Below the pieces are notes generated by a model, which ran no database searches, was not told the DNA's origin, and saw only the letters and a list, made by a program, of their open reading frames with translations. Below, in pieces: positions 44,149 through 53,188 of a stretch of DNA of 64,000 bases (its first letter is position 1; every line of letters starts with the position of its first letter). Origin of the DNA: Oleiagrimonas sp963747595 (lineage in GTDB: Bacteria; Pseudomonadota; Gammaproteobacteria; Xanthomonadales; Rhodanobacteraceae); the NCBI GenBank assembly GCA_963747595.1, contig CAVVFO010000001.1, positions 620,001 through 684,000 on the forward strand. The letters run 5' to 3'. Both the position numbers and the translations under genes were made by a program.

Positions 44149-44279
44149 CCTGCGCAGAAACCTCTCGATGCGGCCGGCGTGACCGACCGACGTGCGTGCA
44201 TCGCATGCGGCAGCAGCAGAAACCTTCTGCGGCAGGTGGACAGCACGGCCCGCGGCGGCAATGCGCCACGATCTTTCAG

Positions 44280-45116
44280 TCAGCGGCTATCGGGCGCGGG
44301 GGATTTGGCGCCCGATGTGATGCACAACCGTTCGCGCAGCATCGACGCGTCCAGGTTGAACAGTGCATCGAGCAGCAGTGGTTTCAGCGTGCCGGGTCCG
44401 CCGGCCTGTACCGCCGCGATTTCGCCGGCGACGCTGAAACAGCCTGTGGCCGCCTGCGCTGCGTCCAGGGTGTCGTCGGCCACTGCAAGAAAACACGCGA
44501 TCACCGATGTCAGCATGCAGCCGGAGCCGATCATGCGGCCCATCAGCGGCCGGCCGTTGCCGAGCCGCACCGACTGGCGTCCATCGGTGACCAGGTCCTC
44601 GGCGCCGGTGACGACCACCACGCAGTGATGTTCGCGCGCCATGTCGATGGCACAGTCAGCGGCCTGCTCCACGCTGTGGATACTGTCGGCCGCGCGGTCC
44701 GATGCGGCGACTCCGGCCAGGGCCAGGATTTCGCTGGCGTTGGCTTTCAGCACGGTGGGTCCCGATTGCAGCAGCTGCAGTGCGGCCTGCGTGCGGAAGT
44801 GGGAGAGGCCGGCGGCGACGGGGTCCAGCACCCAGGGAATGCCGCGATCCCTGGCGATCCGGATGGCCTCGTGTGCGCAGTCGAGCCAGGCTGCGTCCAG
44901 CGTACCTGCATTCACGGCCAGTGCGCCCGCGATCGATGCGGCGGCCTGCGCTTCCTCGGCGGTATGCAGGGTCATCTGCGTTGCGCCGACCGCCGCAATT
45001 GCGTCGGCGGTATCATTTTGCACCACGAGGTTGGTGATATTGTGAATCAGGGGGGCGGATTGGCGTATGGCAATGGTGTGCGCCCAGACGCGCATCGCAT
45101 GATCGGATGTCGTCAT
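44280..45116 (-). CDS. thiM: Hydroxyethylthiazole kinase
   Basis: ThiM phosphorylates the thiazole alcohol for thiamine salvage. 278 residues of the ribokinase-like fold: LIHNITNLVVQNDTADAIAAVGATQMT, the block WVLDPVAAGLSHFRT, VLKANASEILALAG and the anion-hole/catalytic GSGCMLTS. thiE or thiD, its usual partners, are not next to it, so it is a solitary salvage gene here. No TPP riboswitch consensus is visible in the short region upstream. Confidence 0.94.
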   Translation of the reverse strand: MTTSDHAMRVWAHTIAIRQSAPLIHNITNLVVQNDTADAIAAVGATQMTLHTAEEAQAAASIAGALAVNAGTLDAAWLDCAHEAIRIARDRGIPWVLDPVAAGLSHFRTQAALQLLQSGPTVLKANASEILALAGVAASDRAADSIHSVEQAADCAIDMAREHHCVVVVTGAEDLVTDGRQSVRLGNGRPLMGRMIGSGCMLTSVIACFLAVADDTLDAAQAATGCFSVAGEIAAVQAGGPGTLKPLLLDALFNLDASMLRERLCITSGAKSPAPDSR

Positions 45117-45174
45117 GGTGCAAGTGCTCGAGATGGCATAATCAACGGCTCAGATTGGCTGCAGGGGGCGGTCC

Positions 45175-46383
45175 GTGCGAGTTGGCAGGTTCAGGCGTCA
45201 TCATGTTCTCGATGTGTGCATCGGCTGGCAAGGCGCCGCGCCGAGCACCCGGGCGCGGCTGTTGCAGGCATTCTGCTCGGGCATCCGTTTGCGCAGCCTG
45301 CTCGGCAATGCGGTGGCATTGCTGATCGTGGGCGGGTTCATCATAGTCCAGAGTCCGCGTGCGACCCACATCCTGTGGCTGGTGGCGGTGATATGGGGCG
45401 GATTTCTGCCGCGGGCGTACGCTCTCCGGGTGCGCCGCGCCGGGCGTTTCGAGGATGCACCTGAAGCGAAGGCGCTCGGTTTTGTCGCCATCAGCGCGTT
45501 CTATGGATTGATCTGGGGGGTGGGACCACTCCTGCTGTTGCCACACGTTGCGGGCGACGCCGTCGGCGTGCTGCTGATGATCATGGTTCTGGGCACCATC
45601 ATGGGCCCGTATGCGGCGATGCCCGGCATTCTCTACGTGCGGCTTGCGACCACCGGTTCGCTCACGCTGGCAGCAGTGGCCCTGTACTGCAGCCCGACGG
45701 TGATTGCGGTCAGTGCCGTGATCGCGGTCTGGCTGGTGCTGCGCAGCGATGTCTGGCGGGGATATCACCGCGCGCTTCGCCAGCAACTGGAACTGCGCGA
45801 AGCGCTGGAGCAGCGGCAACTGGATCTGGAGCGCACCAATCACGCCAAGGAACTGCTCAATCGCAGTCTCAAGGTGATGGCGGAGACCGATCCGCTCACC
45901 GGTGCGGCCAATCGGCGCCAGCTCATGCAAACACTGGACACGTTGAGCGGATCGGTGGCGCTGATCGTTTTCGATGTCGACCGCTTCAAGGGGGCCAATG
46001 ACGATTTCGGCCACCAGGCGGGAGACTCGGTGCTGGTGGAATTGGCCGGTCTGGCGCGAAATCTCCTGGGCGCGGATGATCTGCTGGCGCGGCTGGGCGG
46101 CGACGAGTTCGCCATGGTCCTGCCGAACAGGGATCGCCACGGGGCGTGGCAGATTGCCGAGAGTCTGCGCGAAGCGGTGCAGCAGCATGCCATCGGCACG
46201 ATGGGAAAGCCGCTGCACGTCACGATCAGTCTGGGTGTTGCCATGATGGCCGACACCAGCGGATCGATAGATGCATCAACGGCGCTGGAGGAGGCCGATG
46301 CCGCCCTCTACATGGCCAAGCGCCGGGGGCGCAACAGGACGGCGATGGCCGGTGCCGCCGACGCCAGATATTGCGCCACCTGA
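45175..46383 (+). CDS. Membrane diguanylate cyclase (GGDEF)
   Basis: 402 residues. About five hydrophobic segments between residues 35 and 185 form a membrane sensor of unknown ligand, then a short coiled-coil (about 195-235, RQQLELREALEQRQLDLER) and a GGDEF domain with the intact active site RLGGDEFAMVLP. DPLTGAANRRQL and FDVDRFKGANDDFGHQAGD are complete. No R-x-x-D inhibitory site precedes GGDEF. No EAL domain. Start is GTG at 45175, uncertain. It makes the second messenger c-di-GMP, which commonly controls pili and motility. Confidence 0.9.
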   Translation: MRVGRFRRHHVLDVCIGWQGAAPSTRARLLQAFCSGIRLRSLLGNAVALLIVGGFIIVQSPRATHILWLVAVIWGGFLPRAYALRVRRAGRFEDAPEAKALGFVAISAFYGLIWGVGPLLLLPHVAGDAVGVLLMIMVLGTIMGPYAAMPGILYVRLATTGSLTLAAVALYCSPTVIAVSAVIAVWLVLRSDVWRGYHRALRQQLELREALEQRQLDLERTNHAKELLNRSLKVMAETDPLTGAANRRQLMQTLDTLSGSVALIVFDVDRFKGANDDFGHQAGDSVLVELAGLARNLLGADDLLARLGGDEFAMVLPNRDRHGAWQIAESLREAVQQHAIGTMGKPLHVTISLGVAMMADTSGSIDASTALEEADAALYMAKRRGRNRTAMAGAADARYCAT

Positions 46384-46573
46384 CGCGGCAGCAATCGGTG
46401 GTGGCGCGGTCAGGCTGATCCGCTTTCGATGCAGCGGTTCGCCAGGATGCGCGCCCGGAAGTGCCCCTGTAATCCTGTAATGCAAACCGTTTGCACGTCG
46501 CGCCGCCTGTCCACTTGCCCAGGGGGTGTGGACCGATCCCCCCCTGCGGTCAAAAGGGGTGCCGTCGGCGAAC

Positions 46574-46996
46574 TTATGTGGCGAACAATTGCGACGGGTC
46601 GGCGAATGCCTTGAATTCCAGCGCGTTGCCGCTCAGGTCCAGCAGGAACATGGTGGCTTGTTCGCCTGCCTTTCCTTGGAATCGCACGTGCGGTTGCACC
46701 ACGAAGTCGACATCCGCCGCACGCAGGCGATCGGCCAGTGCCTGCCAGTCCCGCATGGACAGCACCAGACCGAAATGCGGGACCGGCACGTCGGCGCCAT
46801 CCACGTCGCTGTGGTGATTGCGTCCGGCCGCCTCCGGCGCCAGATGCGCCACGATCTGATGGCCGTGGAAGTCGAAGTCCACCCACGCGTCGGACGAACG
46901 CCCTTCAGCGCAGCCCAGAAGATCGCCGTAGAACGTGCGGGCCTCGCTCAGTGACGTCACCGGAAAGGCCAGATGGAATGGCGGCAGCTGCTTCAT
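46574..46996 (-). CDS. VOC-family (glyoxalase/dioxygenase-like) protein
   Basis: 140-residue protein of the vicinal-oxygen-chelate fold. LPPFHLAFPVTSLSEARTFYGDLLG is the typical first beta-alpha-beta unit with a metal-ligand histidine (H-L-A-F); PHFGLVLSM carries a second histidine, and FLLDLSGNALEFKAF the glutamate at the end. All three ligands appear to be present. Actual substrate unknown. Lies downstream of lpxO on the same strand. Confidence 0.85.
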   Translation of the reverse strand: MKQLPPFHLAFPVTSLSEARTFYGDLLGCAEGRSSDAWVDFDFHGHQIVAHLAPEAAGRNHHSDVDGADVPVPHFGLVLSMRDWQALADRLRAADVDFVVQPHVRFQGKAGEQATMFLLDLSGNALEFKAFADPSQLFAT

Positions 46997-47033
46997 TGAA
47001 TGAATCCATCAGGATGAAAGAGGGGCCCAAGGT

Positions 47034-47963
47034 TCAGGCGAACGGCCAGGGGCACAGGAAAATCAACCAAAGCGCAACCAGGATCAGCGCGTACTTGCCC
47101 AGCCGGAAGCCAAGCGGATGGCGTTTCTTGAGTTGCTTGCTGCGCTGGCTCATGCGGTGGTTCAGGGCGAACAGGCGGTTGATGGCGCCGGTGCGGTCGT
47201 CATCCTCGTTGGGCGAGGCGGTGATGGCGCCCATGAACGCGCCGACGCGGCGGTTGATCGCGGTCATGGCGCGCGTGCGCAGCGGGCGGTCGACATCGCA
47301 GAACAGGATCACGCGGGTCTGGTCGGTACGGTTCTCGGCCCAGTGCACGTAGGTTTCGTCGAAGACCAGGTCCTCGCCGTCGCGCCAGGCATGCATGTTG
47401 CCGTCCACGAAGATGCGGCACTCGTCCGAATTGGGGGTGATCAGGCCCAGGTGATAGCGCAGCGAGCCGGCGAACGGGTCGCGGTGGCGGTTGAGTTTGC
47501 CGCCCGGTGGGAGCAACGCGAACATCGCCGCCTTGACGCCCGGCATGCCTTGCAGCAGCGCCACCGTTTTCGGGCATAGCGCTTTTGCCGAGGGCAGCGG
47601 TTCGCCGTACCAGGTGAGGTAGAAGCGCTTCCAACCCTGCTTGAAGAATGAATTGAAACTGGCGTCATTGCGCTTTTCGGCGGCACGGATGTACCCCTCG
47701 TCGAACAGATGCATGGCCTCGTCGCGGATGGTGCGCCAGTTCTCGCGCAGCGCATCCAGATGCGGAAAGCCGCTGCGCTCCAGGATCGGCTGCGCCGGCA
47801 CCGCGGAAAAGGCATACATCAGCAGGTTGTAGGGCGCGAACAGCGCCGAATGATCCACCAGCTGACGGTCGAAGCGCAGGCGTGCGCGGCCGCGCAGGTG
47901 CACGAGGAGGACGCACAGGACGAACAGGGCGAGCAGGCAGAACAGGATCAGGCGCACGGACAT
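47034..47963 (-). CDS. lpxO: Lipid A 2-hydroxylase LpxO-like (aspartyl/asparaginyl beta-hydroxylase)
   Basis: Fe(II)/2-oxoglutarate dioxygenase. An N-terminal membrane helix (about 5-25) and a C-terminal one (KYALILVALWLIFLCP) bracket the catalytic domain. It has KLNRHRDPFAGSLRYHLGL (first His and Asp/Arg of the iron/2OG site), CRIFVDG, and FDETYVHWAENRTDQTRVIL (second His and Arg). 309 residues, as in LpxO, which adds a 2-hydroxyl to lipid A acyl chains at the inner membrane. Assignment within the hydroxylase family is by membrane helices and motif spacing. Confidence 0.85.
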   Translation of the reverse strand: MSVRLILFCLLALFVLCVLLVHLRGRARLRFDRQLVDHSALFAPYNLLMYAFSAVPAQPILERSGFPHLDALRENWRTIRDEAMHLFDEGYIRAAEKRNDASFNSFFKQGWKRFYLTWYGEPLPSAKALCPKTVALLQGMPGVKAAMFALLPPGGKLNRHRDPFAGSLRYHLGLITPNSDECRIFVDGNMHAWRDGEDLVFDETYVHWAENRTDQTRVILFCDVDRPLRTRAMTAINRRVGAFMGAITASPNEDDDRTGAINRLFALNHRMSQRSKQLKKRHPLGFRLGKYALILVALWLIFLCPWPFA

Positions 47964-48002
47964 GGCTGGGCAACGGAACAGGACGATTCGCAGGTTGCCA
48001 TG

Positions 48003-49121
48003 TTACGCCGTATGGCGTTGGCGTGAGGCCTGCGCGGCCCCGATCTTGGCGATTTGCGCCTGCACCAGCGCATTGTGCTGCTGGGGTGTCACCGGGACGT
48101 GGCGCGGTTCCTTGGCTTGCGCCTTGTGGCGCAGCGTGGCGATCATGTTGCTGGCCGGATAGTCGCCGCGCCCCAGGGCGCAGGCATCGCGCGAATGCAG
48201 GGCGTCGATGAAGGCACGGTCGTCGGCGTCCTGGGGGTCGAAATTGAAGCCCACGCGGCGTTCGAGGAACGGCATGATGGCGCCGCCGAACGTGAAAAAC
48301 AGCTCGAAGTCGAAGGTTTCCAGCAGTCTCTCGACCACATCCTGTGCGTGCACGCTCTGGTTGCAGTAGGCGGCATGGTCAATCGGTTGGTAGCGTGTCT
48401 GCACCCGGCCGAAGTGATGATCCATGCGCTTTTCGTCCGGCAAGTCGTTCCACGCCGCATCGACCACCGCCGCCACATCCGGCCACAGCATATGACCATT
48501 GCGGCCGATGATATCCGAGCTTGCCAGTACGCCGTCAGGTGCCAGCGAAGCGCGCAGCGATCGGCACAACGCGCCCAGATCGTGCACGCGGTGAAAGAAC
48601 TGGTTGACGATGATGACATCCTGCGGGGGCAGCTCGAACGGCAGTTCGCAGTCCAGCGTCATGAAGTGCATGGAGGTGGAGATACCGCAATCGCGCGCCA
48701 GATCCGATCCCGCCCGGACCTGGCGCGGATTGATGTCGGCGCAGGTGAACCTGGCGTCGATACCCTCGGCACGCAGCCGCATGGCCAGCTGGATTTCCAT
48801 GCTGCAGATGCCTGTCCCTAGGCTCAGGACCCGTACCGCACCGCCATCCGTGCGCGCGGCCTGGCGAATCTGGCTGAGGTAGAACATTTCCGGCGAGTCG
48901 ACGCGCAACATGCGCCCCAGTGGCTGCAGATGCTTGTGCGACCAGTAGTGGAAGATCGGTGGCAGTGTTTCGCCCGAGTGTCCCGGGGTGAGATTGAACG
49001 CCATGCGGTCGGCTAGCGCGCGCACCCGCCGCGATGCCGCCAGCGGCAGGACGCGCGCGGCCAAGGCCACCGCGCGCTGCCCGGCGAAACGGTGTCTGTA
49101 GATGAACTGCTGAACGCCCAT
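48003..49121 (-). CDS. Class I SAM-dependent methyltransferase
   Basis: 372 residues. Rossmann motif I is VRVLSLGTGICSMEIQLAMRL, motif II D-x-N in TCADINPRQV, and motif IV IIVNQFFHRVHDL. About 90 residues of unique sequence precede it and 110 follow. Substrate not apparent; the protein resembles family members attached to natural-product or lipid modification only in general fold. It lies between lpxO and the glutamate-synthase-like gene, all on the minus strand, which may be an operon. Confidence 0.8.
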   Translation of the reverse strand: MGVQQFIYRHRFAGQRAVALAARVLPLAASRRVRALADRMAFNLTPGHSGETLPPIFHYWSHKHLQPLGRMLRVDSPEMFYLSQIRQAARTDGGAVRVLSLGTGICSMEIQLAMRLRAEGIDARFTCADINPRQVRAGSDLARDCGISTSMHFMTLDCELPFELPPQDVIIVNQFFHRVHDLGALCRSLRASLAPDGVLASSDIIGRNGHMLWPDVAAVVDAAWNDLPDEKRMDHHFGRVQTRYQPIDHAAYCNQSVHAQDVVERLLETFDFELFFTFGGAIMPFLERRVGFNFDPQDADDRAFIDALHSRDACALGRGDYPASNMIATLRHKAQAKEPRHVPVTPQQHNALVQAQIAKIGAAQASRQRHTA

Positions 49122-49204
49122 GACAACCCCTCATGTCGGCGGTTTTCCGAAGTTACAACACTGTTCAGGAAAGCGCCAGAGCGCCTGGTTGAACGTGGTC
49201 TTGG

Positions 49205-50782
49205 TCAGAAGTGATCGACGGCAGCCATCTCCCACTCGCGCTTGAACGAATCCGGAATCCGATCTTCGAGCAGATCGCCGGGTTTGCAGTAATCGTAGAT
49301 CTGGTCGTAAGTGAATGCCGTGTGATCCGGCCCGCGACGCATCATGTGCGCCGGTGTCAGCTGATCGGGATGGGAGCAGCCGACGACGCCCAGCAGCATC
49401 AGGAAGCTCTGGATGGTGTGCTCGTGATAGCGCCTGACGTGTTCGCCACGCTCTTCGACATCGACCGCGCGCGCGCGCTTGGGATCCTGGGTGGTCACGC
49501 CGGTCGGGCAGGTATTGGTGTCGCAGCGCAGTGCCTGGATGCAGCCGACTGCGAACATCATGGGCCGCGCCACATTGCATACATCCGCCCCCAGGGCCAG
49601 CTTGTGGGTGACATCGAAGCCGTTGACCACCTTGCCGCTGGCGATCACGCGGATGTCCTTGCGCAGGTCCAGGCCGGTCAGCACGCTGTGCACGAATGGC
49701 AGTGCCTCGTCGATCATCAGGCCGACGTTGTCGGACAGCTCGACGGGTGCGGCGCCCGTGCCGCCCTCGGCACCGTCGACGGTGATGAAATCCGGCTTGA
49801 TCCCGGTCTCGATGATGGCCTTGCAGATGCCCATGAACTCGCTGCGCTTGCCGATGCACAGCTTGAAGCCGACGGGCTTGCCGCCGCACAGCTCGCGCAG
49901 CTTCGCGACAAACTCCAGCAGCCCCCGCGGTGTGTTGAATTCGGGATGACTGGCAGGCGACAGGCAGTCCTGGTGCGCCGGCACTTCGCGGGTCTTGGCG
50001 ATCTCCTCGTTCACCTTGGCCGCCGGCAGCAAGCCACCGTGGCCGGGCTTGGCGCCCTGGGAGAGCTTGATCTCGATCATCTTGATCTCGCCCTTGGTCG
50101 CCTTCTCCTTGAAGTGATCCGGATTGAAGTTGCCGTCCTTGGTACGGCACCCGAAGTAGCCCGAACCGATTTCCCAGATCACGTCGGCGCCGTACTTGAG
50201 ATGGTAGGGCGACAGGCCACCCTCACCGGTGTCCTGGGCAAAATTGCCCAGCTTGGCGCCCTTGTTCATGGCCATGATGGCCTGCGGACTGAGGGCGCCA
50301 TAGCTCATCGCCGAGATGTTCAGGCGCGAGCTGTTGTAGGGGTGCTTGCACTGCGGACCGCCGATGGTGACGCGTTCGGCACCATCCTCCGCATCCTTGA
50401 CGGCGATGGTGTGCGGCGCGAAGCGGTAGCCGGTTTCGTCCACGTCGTATTCGGTACCGAACGGATGCGTGCCGCCTTCGCCACGGCCGCGGGCCTTGAT
50501 GAGATTGCGCTGCTGGCGGTTGAACGGACGGCCGCTCTTGTCGTCCTCGAGGAAGTACTGCCGGATCTCCGGGCTGATGAACTCCAGCATGTAGCGGATG
50601 TGGCCGATGACCGGATAGTTGGTCAACACGTTGTGTCGCGAGAACACGTCGTAGATGCCCACGCCGATCAGGGGCACCACCAGGAACAGCCAGTACAGGA
50701 CGTTCACGCCGAAAACAAAGGAAAAGACGATCACAGCCGCCAGCACGAGCAGCGACACTATGTAGAAAACGTAACGCCACAT
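49205..50782 (-). CDS. FMN-binding glutamate synthase family protein, membrane-anchored
   Basis: 525 residues. Two N-terminal membrane helices (residues 1-48) precede a complete GltB central/FMN domain: RLNISAMSYGALSPQAIMAMNKGAKLG, SQGAKPGHGGLLPAAKVNEEIA, FITVDGAEGGTGAAPVEL, ASGKVVNGFDV, and the Fe-S cysteine run RCDTNTCPTGVTTQDP. It lacks the N-terminal amidotransferase and the C-terminal GltB parts, so it cannot be a classical glutamate synthase alone. Similar stand-alone membrane proteins are common but of uncertain function. Confidence 0.9.
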   Translation of the reverse strand: MWRYVFYIVSLLVLAAVIVFSFVFGVNVLYWLFLVVPLIGVGIYDVFSRHNVLTNYPVIGHIRYMLEFISPEIRQYFLEDDKSGRPFNRQQRNLIKARGRGEGGTHPFGTEYDVDETGYRFAPHTIAVKDAEDGAERVTIGGPQCKHPYNSSRLNISAMSYGALSPQAIMAMNKGAKLGNFAQDTGEGGLSPYHLKYGADVIWEIGSGYFGCRTKDGNFNPDHFKEKATKGEIKMIEIKLSQGAKPGHGGLLPAAKVNEEIAKTREVPAHQDCLSPASHPEFNTPRGLLEFVAKLRELCGGKPVGFKLCIGKRSEFMGICKAIIETGIKPDFITVDGAEGGTGAAPVELSDNVGLMIDEALPFVHSVLTGLDLRKDIRVIASGKVVNGFDVTHKLALGADVCNVARPMMFAVGCIQALRCDTNTCPTGVTTQDPKRARAVDVEERGEHVRRYHEHTIQSFLMLLGVVGCSHPDQLTPAHMMRRGPDHTAFTYDQIYDYCKPGDLLEDRIPDSFKREWEMAAVDHF

Positions 50783-50898
50783 GGCGATCTCCCTTGGTTG
50801 TGCGACGGATTCGAGGAATCGCCGGACGGAGGCATTCCCGAAACGTTCATGTTCGCACGCCGGATGTCATTAAGCGGTGAACGAGGCCGGGCCGGAAG

Positions 50899-51057
50899 GT
50901 AGGGCGGTTCAAGGAACGCCAGTGACGGAGCCGCCTGCTTGCGGGAAGATTGGGCCGTTCCAGGCGAGCAGGCGGATCCATCGCATTGCTCCCGACCGCA
51001 GTCCCATGGGGATTTCCTGCGGTCAGAAGCCCCCTGGGGGATTGATCCGCCCTGCGC
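50899..51057. repeat. Family A repeat, copy 5 (extended)
   Basis: Palindromic array between the glutamate-synthase-like gene and phoH. Left arm gtagggcggttcaaggaacg, core gacggagccgcctgcttgc, a partner gcaggcggatcc, then a second internal palindrome (ctgcggtcagaag / cgaccgcag) and the right arm gattgatccgccctgcg. This fills most of the 295-base gap (50783-51077). Confidence 0.8.
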
Positions 51058-51077
51058 GGCTCCCCAGGTCCTTGGCG

Positions 51078-52463
51078 TCAGAGATGTTCCGAGGCGAAGT
51101 CGGCCAGCCGCGAGCGCTCGCCGCGGCGCAGGGTGATGTGGGCGGCGTGTGGCCAGTGCTTGAAGCGGTCCACGGCGTAGGTGAGGCCGGAGGTCGTCTC
51201 GGTCAGATACGGCGTGTCGATCTGTTCCACGTTGCCCAGACACACGATCTTGGTGCCGGGGCCGGCACGGGTGATCAGGGTCTTCATCTGCTTGGGGGTG
51301 AGGTTCTGCGCCTCGTCGATGATCAGGTAGCGGCTCAGGAACGTGCGGCCGCGCATGAAGTTCAGCGCGCGGATCTTGATGCGCGAGGCCAGCAGGTCGT
51401 TGGTCGCCTGGCGCCCCCATGTGCCGCTGTCTTCCTGGTGGGTGAGCACTTCCAGATTGTCGGTGAGCGCGCCCATCCATGGCGTCATCTTTTCCTCCTC
51501 GGTGCCGGGGAGGAAGCCGATGTCCTCGCCCACCGAGACCGTGGCGCGGGTCATGATGATTTCGCGGTAGCGCTGCTGGTCCATCACCTGCGCCAGCCCC
51601 GCGGCGAGCGTCAGCAGGGTCTTGCCGGTGCCGGCGGTGCCCAGCAGGGTGACGAAATCGATCTCCGGATCCATCAGCATGTTGAGCGCGAAGTTCTGCT
51701 CGCGGTTGCGTGCACTCACGCCCCAGACGCTGTGTGCGGCATGGGTGTGATCATCCAGAAGGGTCAGGCGCGCCGCATCCTCGTCGCTGCGGTCCACGCG
51801 CAACTCGACGCTGGCTTCTCCCGGCAGATACAGGCACTGGTTGGGATACCAGCGTTCGTCCTTGCCCGGCTTCAGCTCGTAGCAGGTGCGGCTTTGTTCG
51901 GTCCATGACCTGACCTCGGGGTGCCGTTGCCAGAAGTCGGCCGGCAGTTCGGCGGCACCGGTGAACAGCAACGCGAAGTCGTCCAGGGCGCGGTCGTTTT
52001 CGTAGTCCTGCGCGGTGATGCCGGCGATGGTCGCCTTGATGCGCAGGTTGATGTCCTTGGTGACCAGGATCACCGGCGTCTCGGCTTGGCGTTCGCGCTC
52101 CTCGATTACCGCAGCCATGATCCTGTTGTCGGCCTTGCTGCTGCCGTTGCCGTTGGGTGGCGTGTGCTGGAAATACAGTCGCCCCACCGCTGCGCTGCGC
52201 TTGAGGTTCAGGCCGTTGGGGTCGTGCAGTGCCACGCCGTTTTCGAGGCGCGTGTCCGTGCTGCGCTCGATCAGTTCGCTGAGAAAGCGGCTGACCTGGC
52301 GGGCATTGCGCGCCACTTCCGAGGCGCCCTTTTTCTTTTCGTCCAGTTCCTCCAGCACCGTCATGGGAAGGAAGATGTCCTGCTCCTCGAAGCGGAACAG
52401 CGCGGTGGGATCGTGCAGCAGCACGTTGGTGTCCAGGGCGTAGATGCGCTTGCCGCGAGTCAT
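51078..52463 (-). CDS. PIN-PhoH family ATPase/ribonuclease
   Basis: 461 residues. The N-terminal PIN nuclease domain (about 1-140) has IYALDTNVLLHDP with the acidic metal ligands. The C-terminal PhoH domain has GTAGTGKTLLTLAAGLAQV (Walker A), IIDEAQNLTPKQMKTLITRAG (Walker B) and CLGNVEQIDTPYL. Proteins of this PhoH2 architecture act as RNA helicase/nucleases, sometimes as the toxin side of a toxin-antitoxin pair, though no small antitoxin partner is seen here. Start ATG 52463. Confidence 0.92.
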   Translation of the reverse strand: MTRGKRIYALDTNVLLHDPTALFRFEEQDIFLPMTVLEELDEKKKGASEVARNARQVSRFLSELIERSTDTRLENGVALHDPNGLNLKRSAAVGRLYFQHTPPNGNGSSKADNRIMAAVIEERERQAETPVILVTKDINLRIKATIAGITAQDYENDRALDDFALLFTGAAELPADFWQRHPEVRSWTEQSRTCYELKPGKDERWYPNQCLYLPGEASVELRVDRSDEDAARLTLLDDHTHAAHSVWGVSARNREQNFALNMLMDPEIDFVTLLGTAGTGKTLLTLAAGLAQVMDQQRYREIIMTRATVSVGEDIGFLPGTEEEKMTPWMGALTDNLEVLTHQEDSGTWGRQATNDLLASRIKIRALNFMRGRTFLSRYLIIDEAQNLTPKQMKTLITRAGPGTKIVCLGNVEQIDTPYLTETTSGLTYAVDRFKHWPHAAHITLRRGERSRLADFASEHL

Positions 52464-52502
52464 TCTGATGGAACCTCTTCAGGTGGGTCCGCCAACGCAC
52501 AG

Positions 52503-52575
52503 CCGTTGGTGGTGATGCTTCGACAGTGCCCGGCACAGGGTACGCGTGCGGCGTATCGAGCCATGAGCGGCGCGG
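52503..52575. repeat. Family C repeat, copy 3 (inverted, diverged)
   Basis: Opposite orientation to copies 1 and 2: ggtgatgcttcgacag, cccggcacagggtacgcg and gcggcgtatcgagccatg correspond to the complement of the 74-base unit with several mismatches. Located between phoH and bcp (52464-52674). Confidence 0.65.
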
Positions 52576-52674
52576 CAGGGTCCGAGTGCCCTGCGATACG
52601 CGAAGGGTGCGAACGGACGGTGTCGATTCATGCCGGTATCGAGGAATGTGACCGGGCGATGTGGCGATGCCGGC

Positions 52675-53136
52675 TCATTGTGCGGGGATGGCGTCCAGTA
52701 CGTCCTGCGCGTGCCCTGGCACCTTCACCTTGCGCCATTCGGCATGCAGCGTGCCGTCCGGGGCGATGAGAAACGTGCTGCGCACGATGCCCATGTGGGT
52801 CTTGCCGTAGAGCTTCTTCTCGTGGATCACGTCGAAGGCCCTGCACCATGTCTCGTCGGCGTCGGAGATCAGCGTGAAGGGCAGCTCGTGCCTGGCGCTG
52901 AAGTTGTGGTGCGAGCGCACCGAATCGCGCGACACGCCGATGACGTGCGCGTTGCGACGCTTGAATTGGGCGTGCAGGTCGCGGAAGTCGCCCGCTTCGT
53001 TGGTGCAGCCGGGCGTGTTGTCCTTGGGGTAGAAATAGACCACCACCCAGTGGCCCTCGAGATCGGCCAGCTTGAGTATGTCGTTCTCGCCGGTGGTGCC
53101 TGCAAGGCGCGGTGCCTTGTTGCCGACTTTGAGCAT
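52675..53136 (-). CDS. bcp: Thioredoxin-dependent thiol peroxidase Bcp
   Basis: Peroxiredoxin of the PrxQ/Bcp type, 153 residues. Peroxidatic Cys44 lies in DNTPGCTNEAGDF. The resolving cysteine usually five residues later is a glycine here; the only other visible cysteine near the right region is Cys98 (T-W-C-R), so this member is either 1-Cys or uses an atypical partner. YFYPKDNTPGCT and GVSRDSVRSHHNF are family-typical. Next to gcvR on the minus strand, a common Xanthomonadales pairing. Confidence 0.93.
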   Translation of the reverse strand: MLKVGNKAPRLAGTTGENDILKLADLEGHWVVVYFYPKDNTPGCTNEAGDFRDLHAQFKRRNAHVIGVSRDSVRSHHNFSARHELPFTLISDADETWCRAFDVIHEKKLYGKTHMGIVRSTFLIAPDGTLHAEWRKVKVPGHAQDVLDAIPAQ

Positions 53137-53188
53137 GTATCCCTCCGATGCGTGAGTGGCCGTGCGGCCGTAGGGGCATGATGACGGA

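Noticed and set aside
44990..45174. TPP riboswitch upstream of thiM
   Set aside because: The short region upstream lacks the conserved CTGAGA and ACC...GAACCTGAT elements of the THI box on the minus strand.
51078..52463. PhoH protein as a PhoAT toxin-antitoxin system
   Set aside because: PIN-PhoH proteins can pair with a small upstream antitoxin, but no supported small gene lies just upstream of 52463; that region holds a family C repeat.
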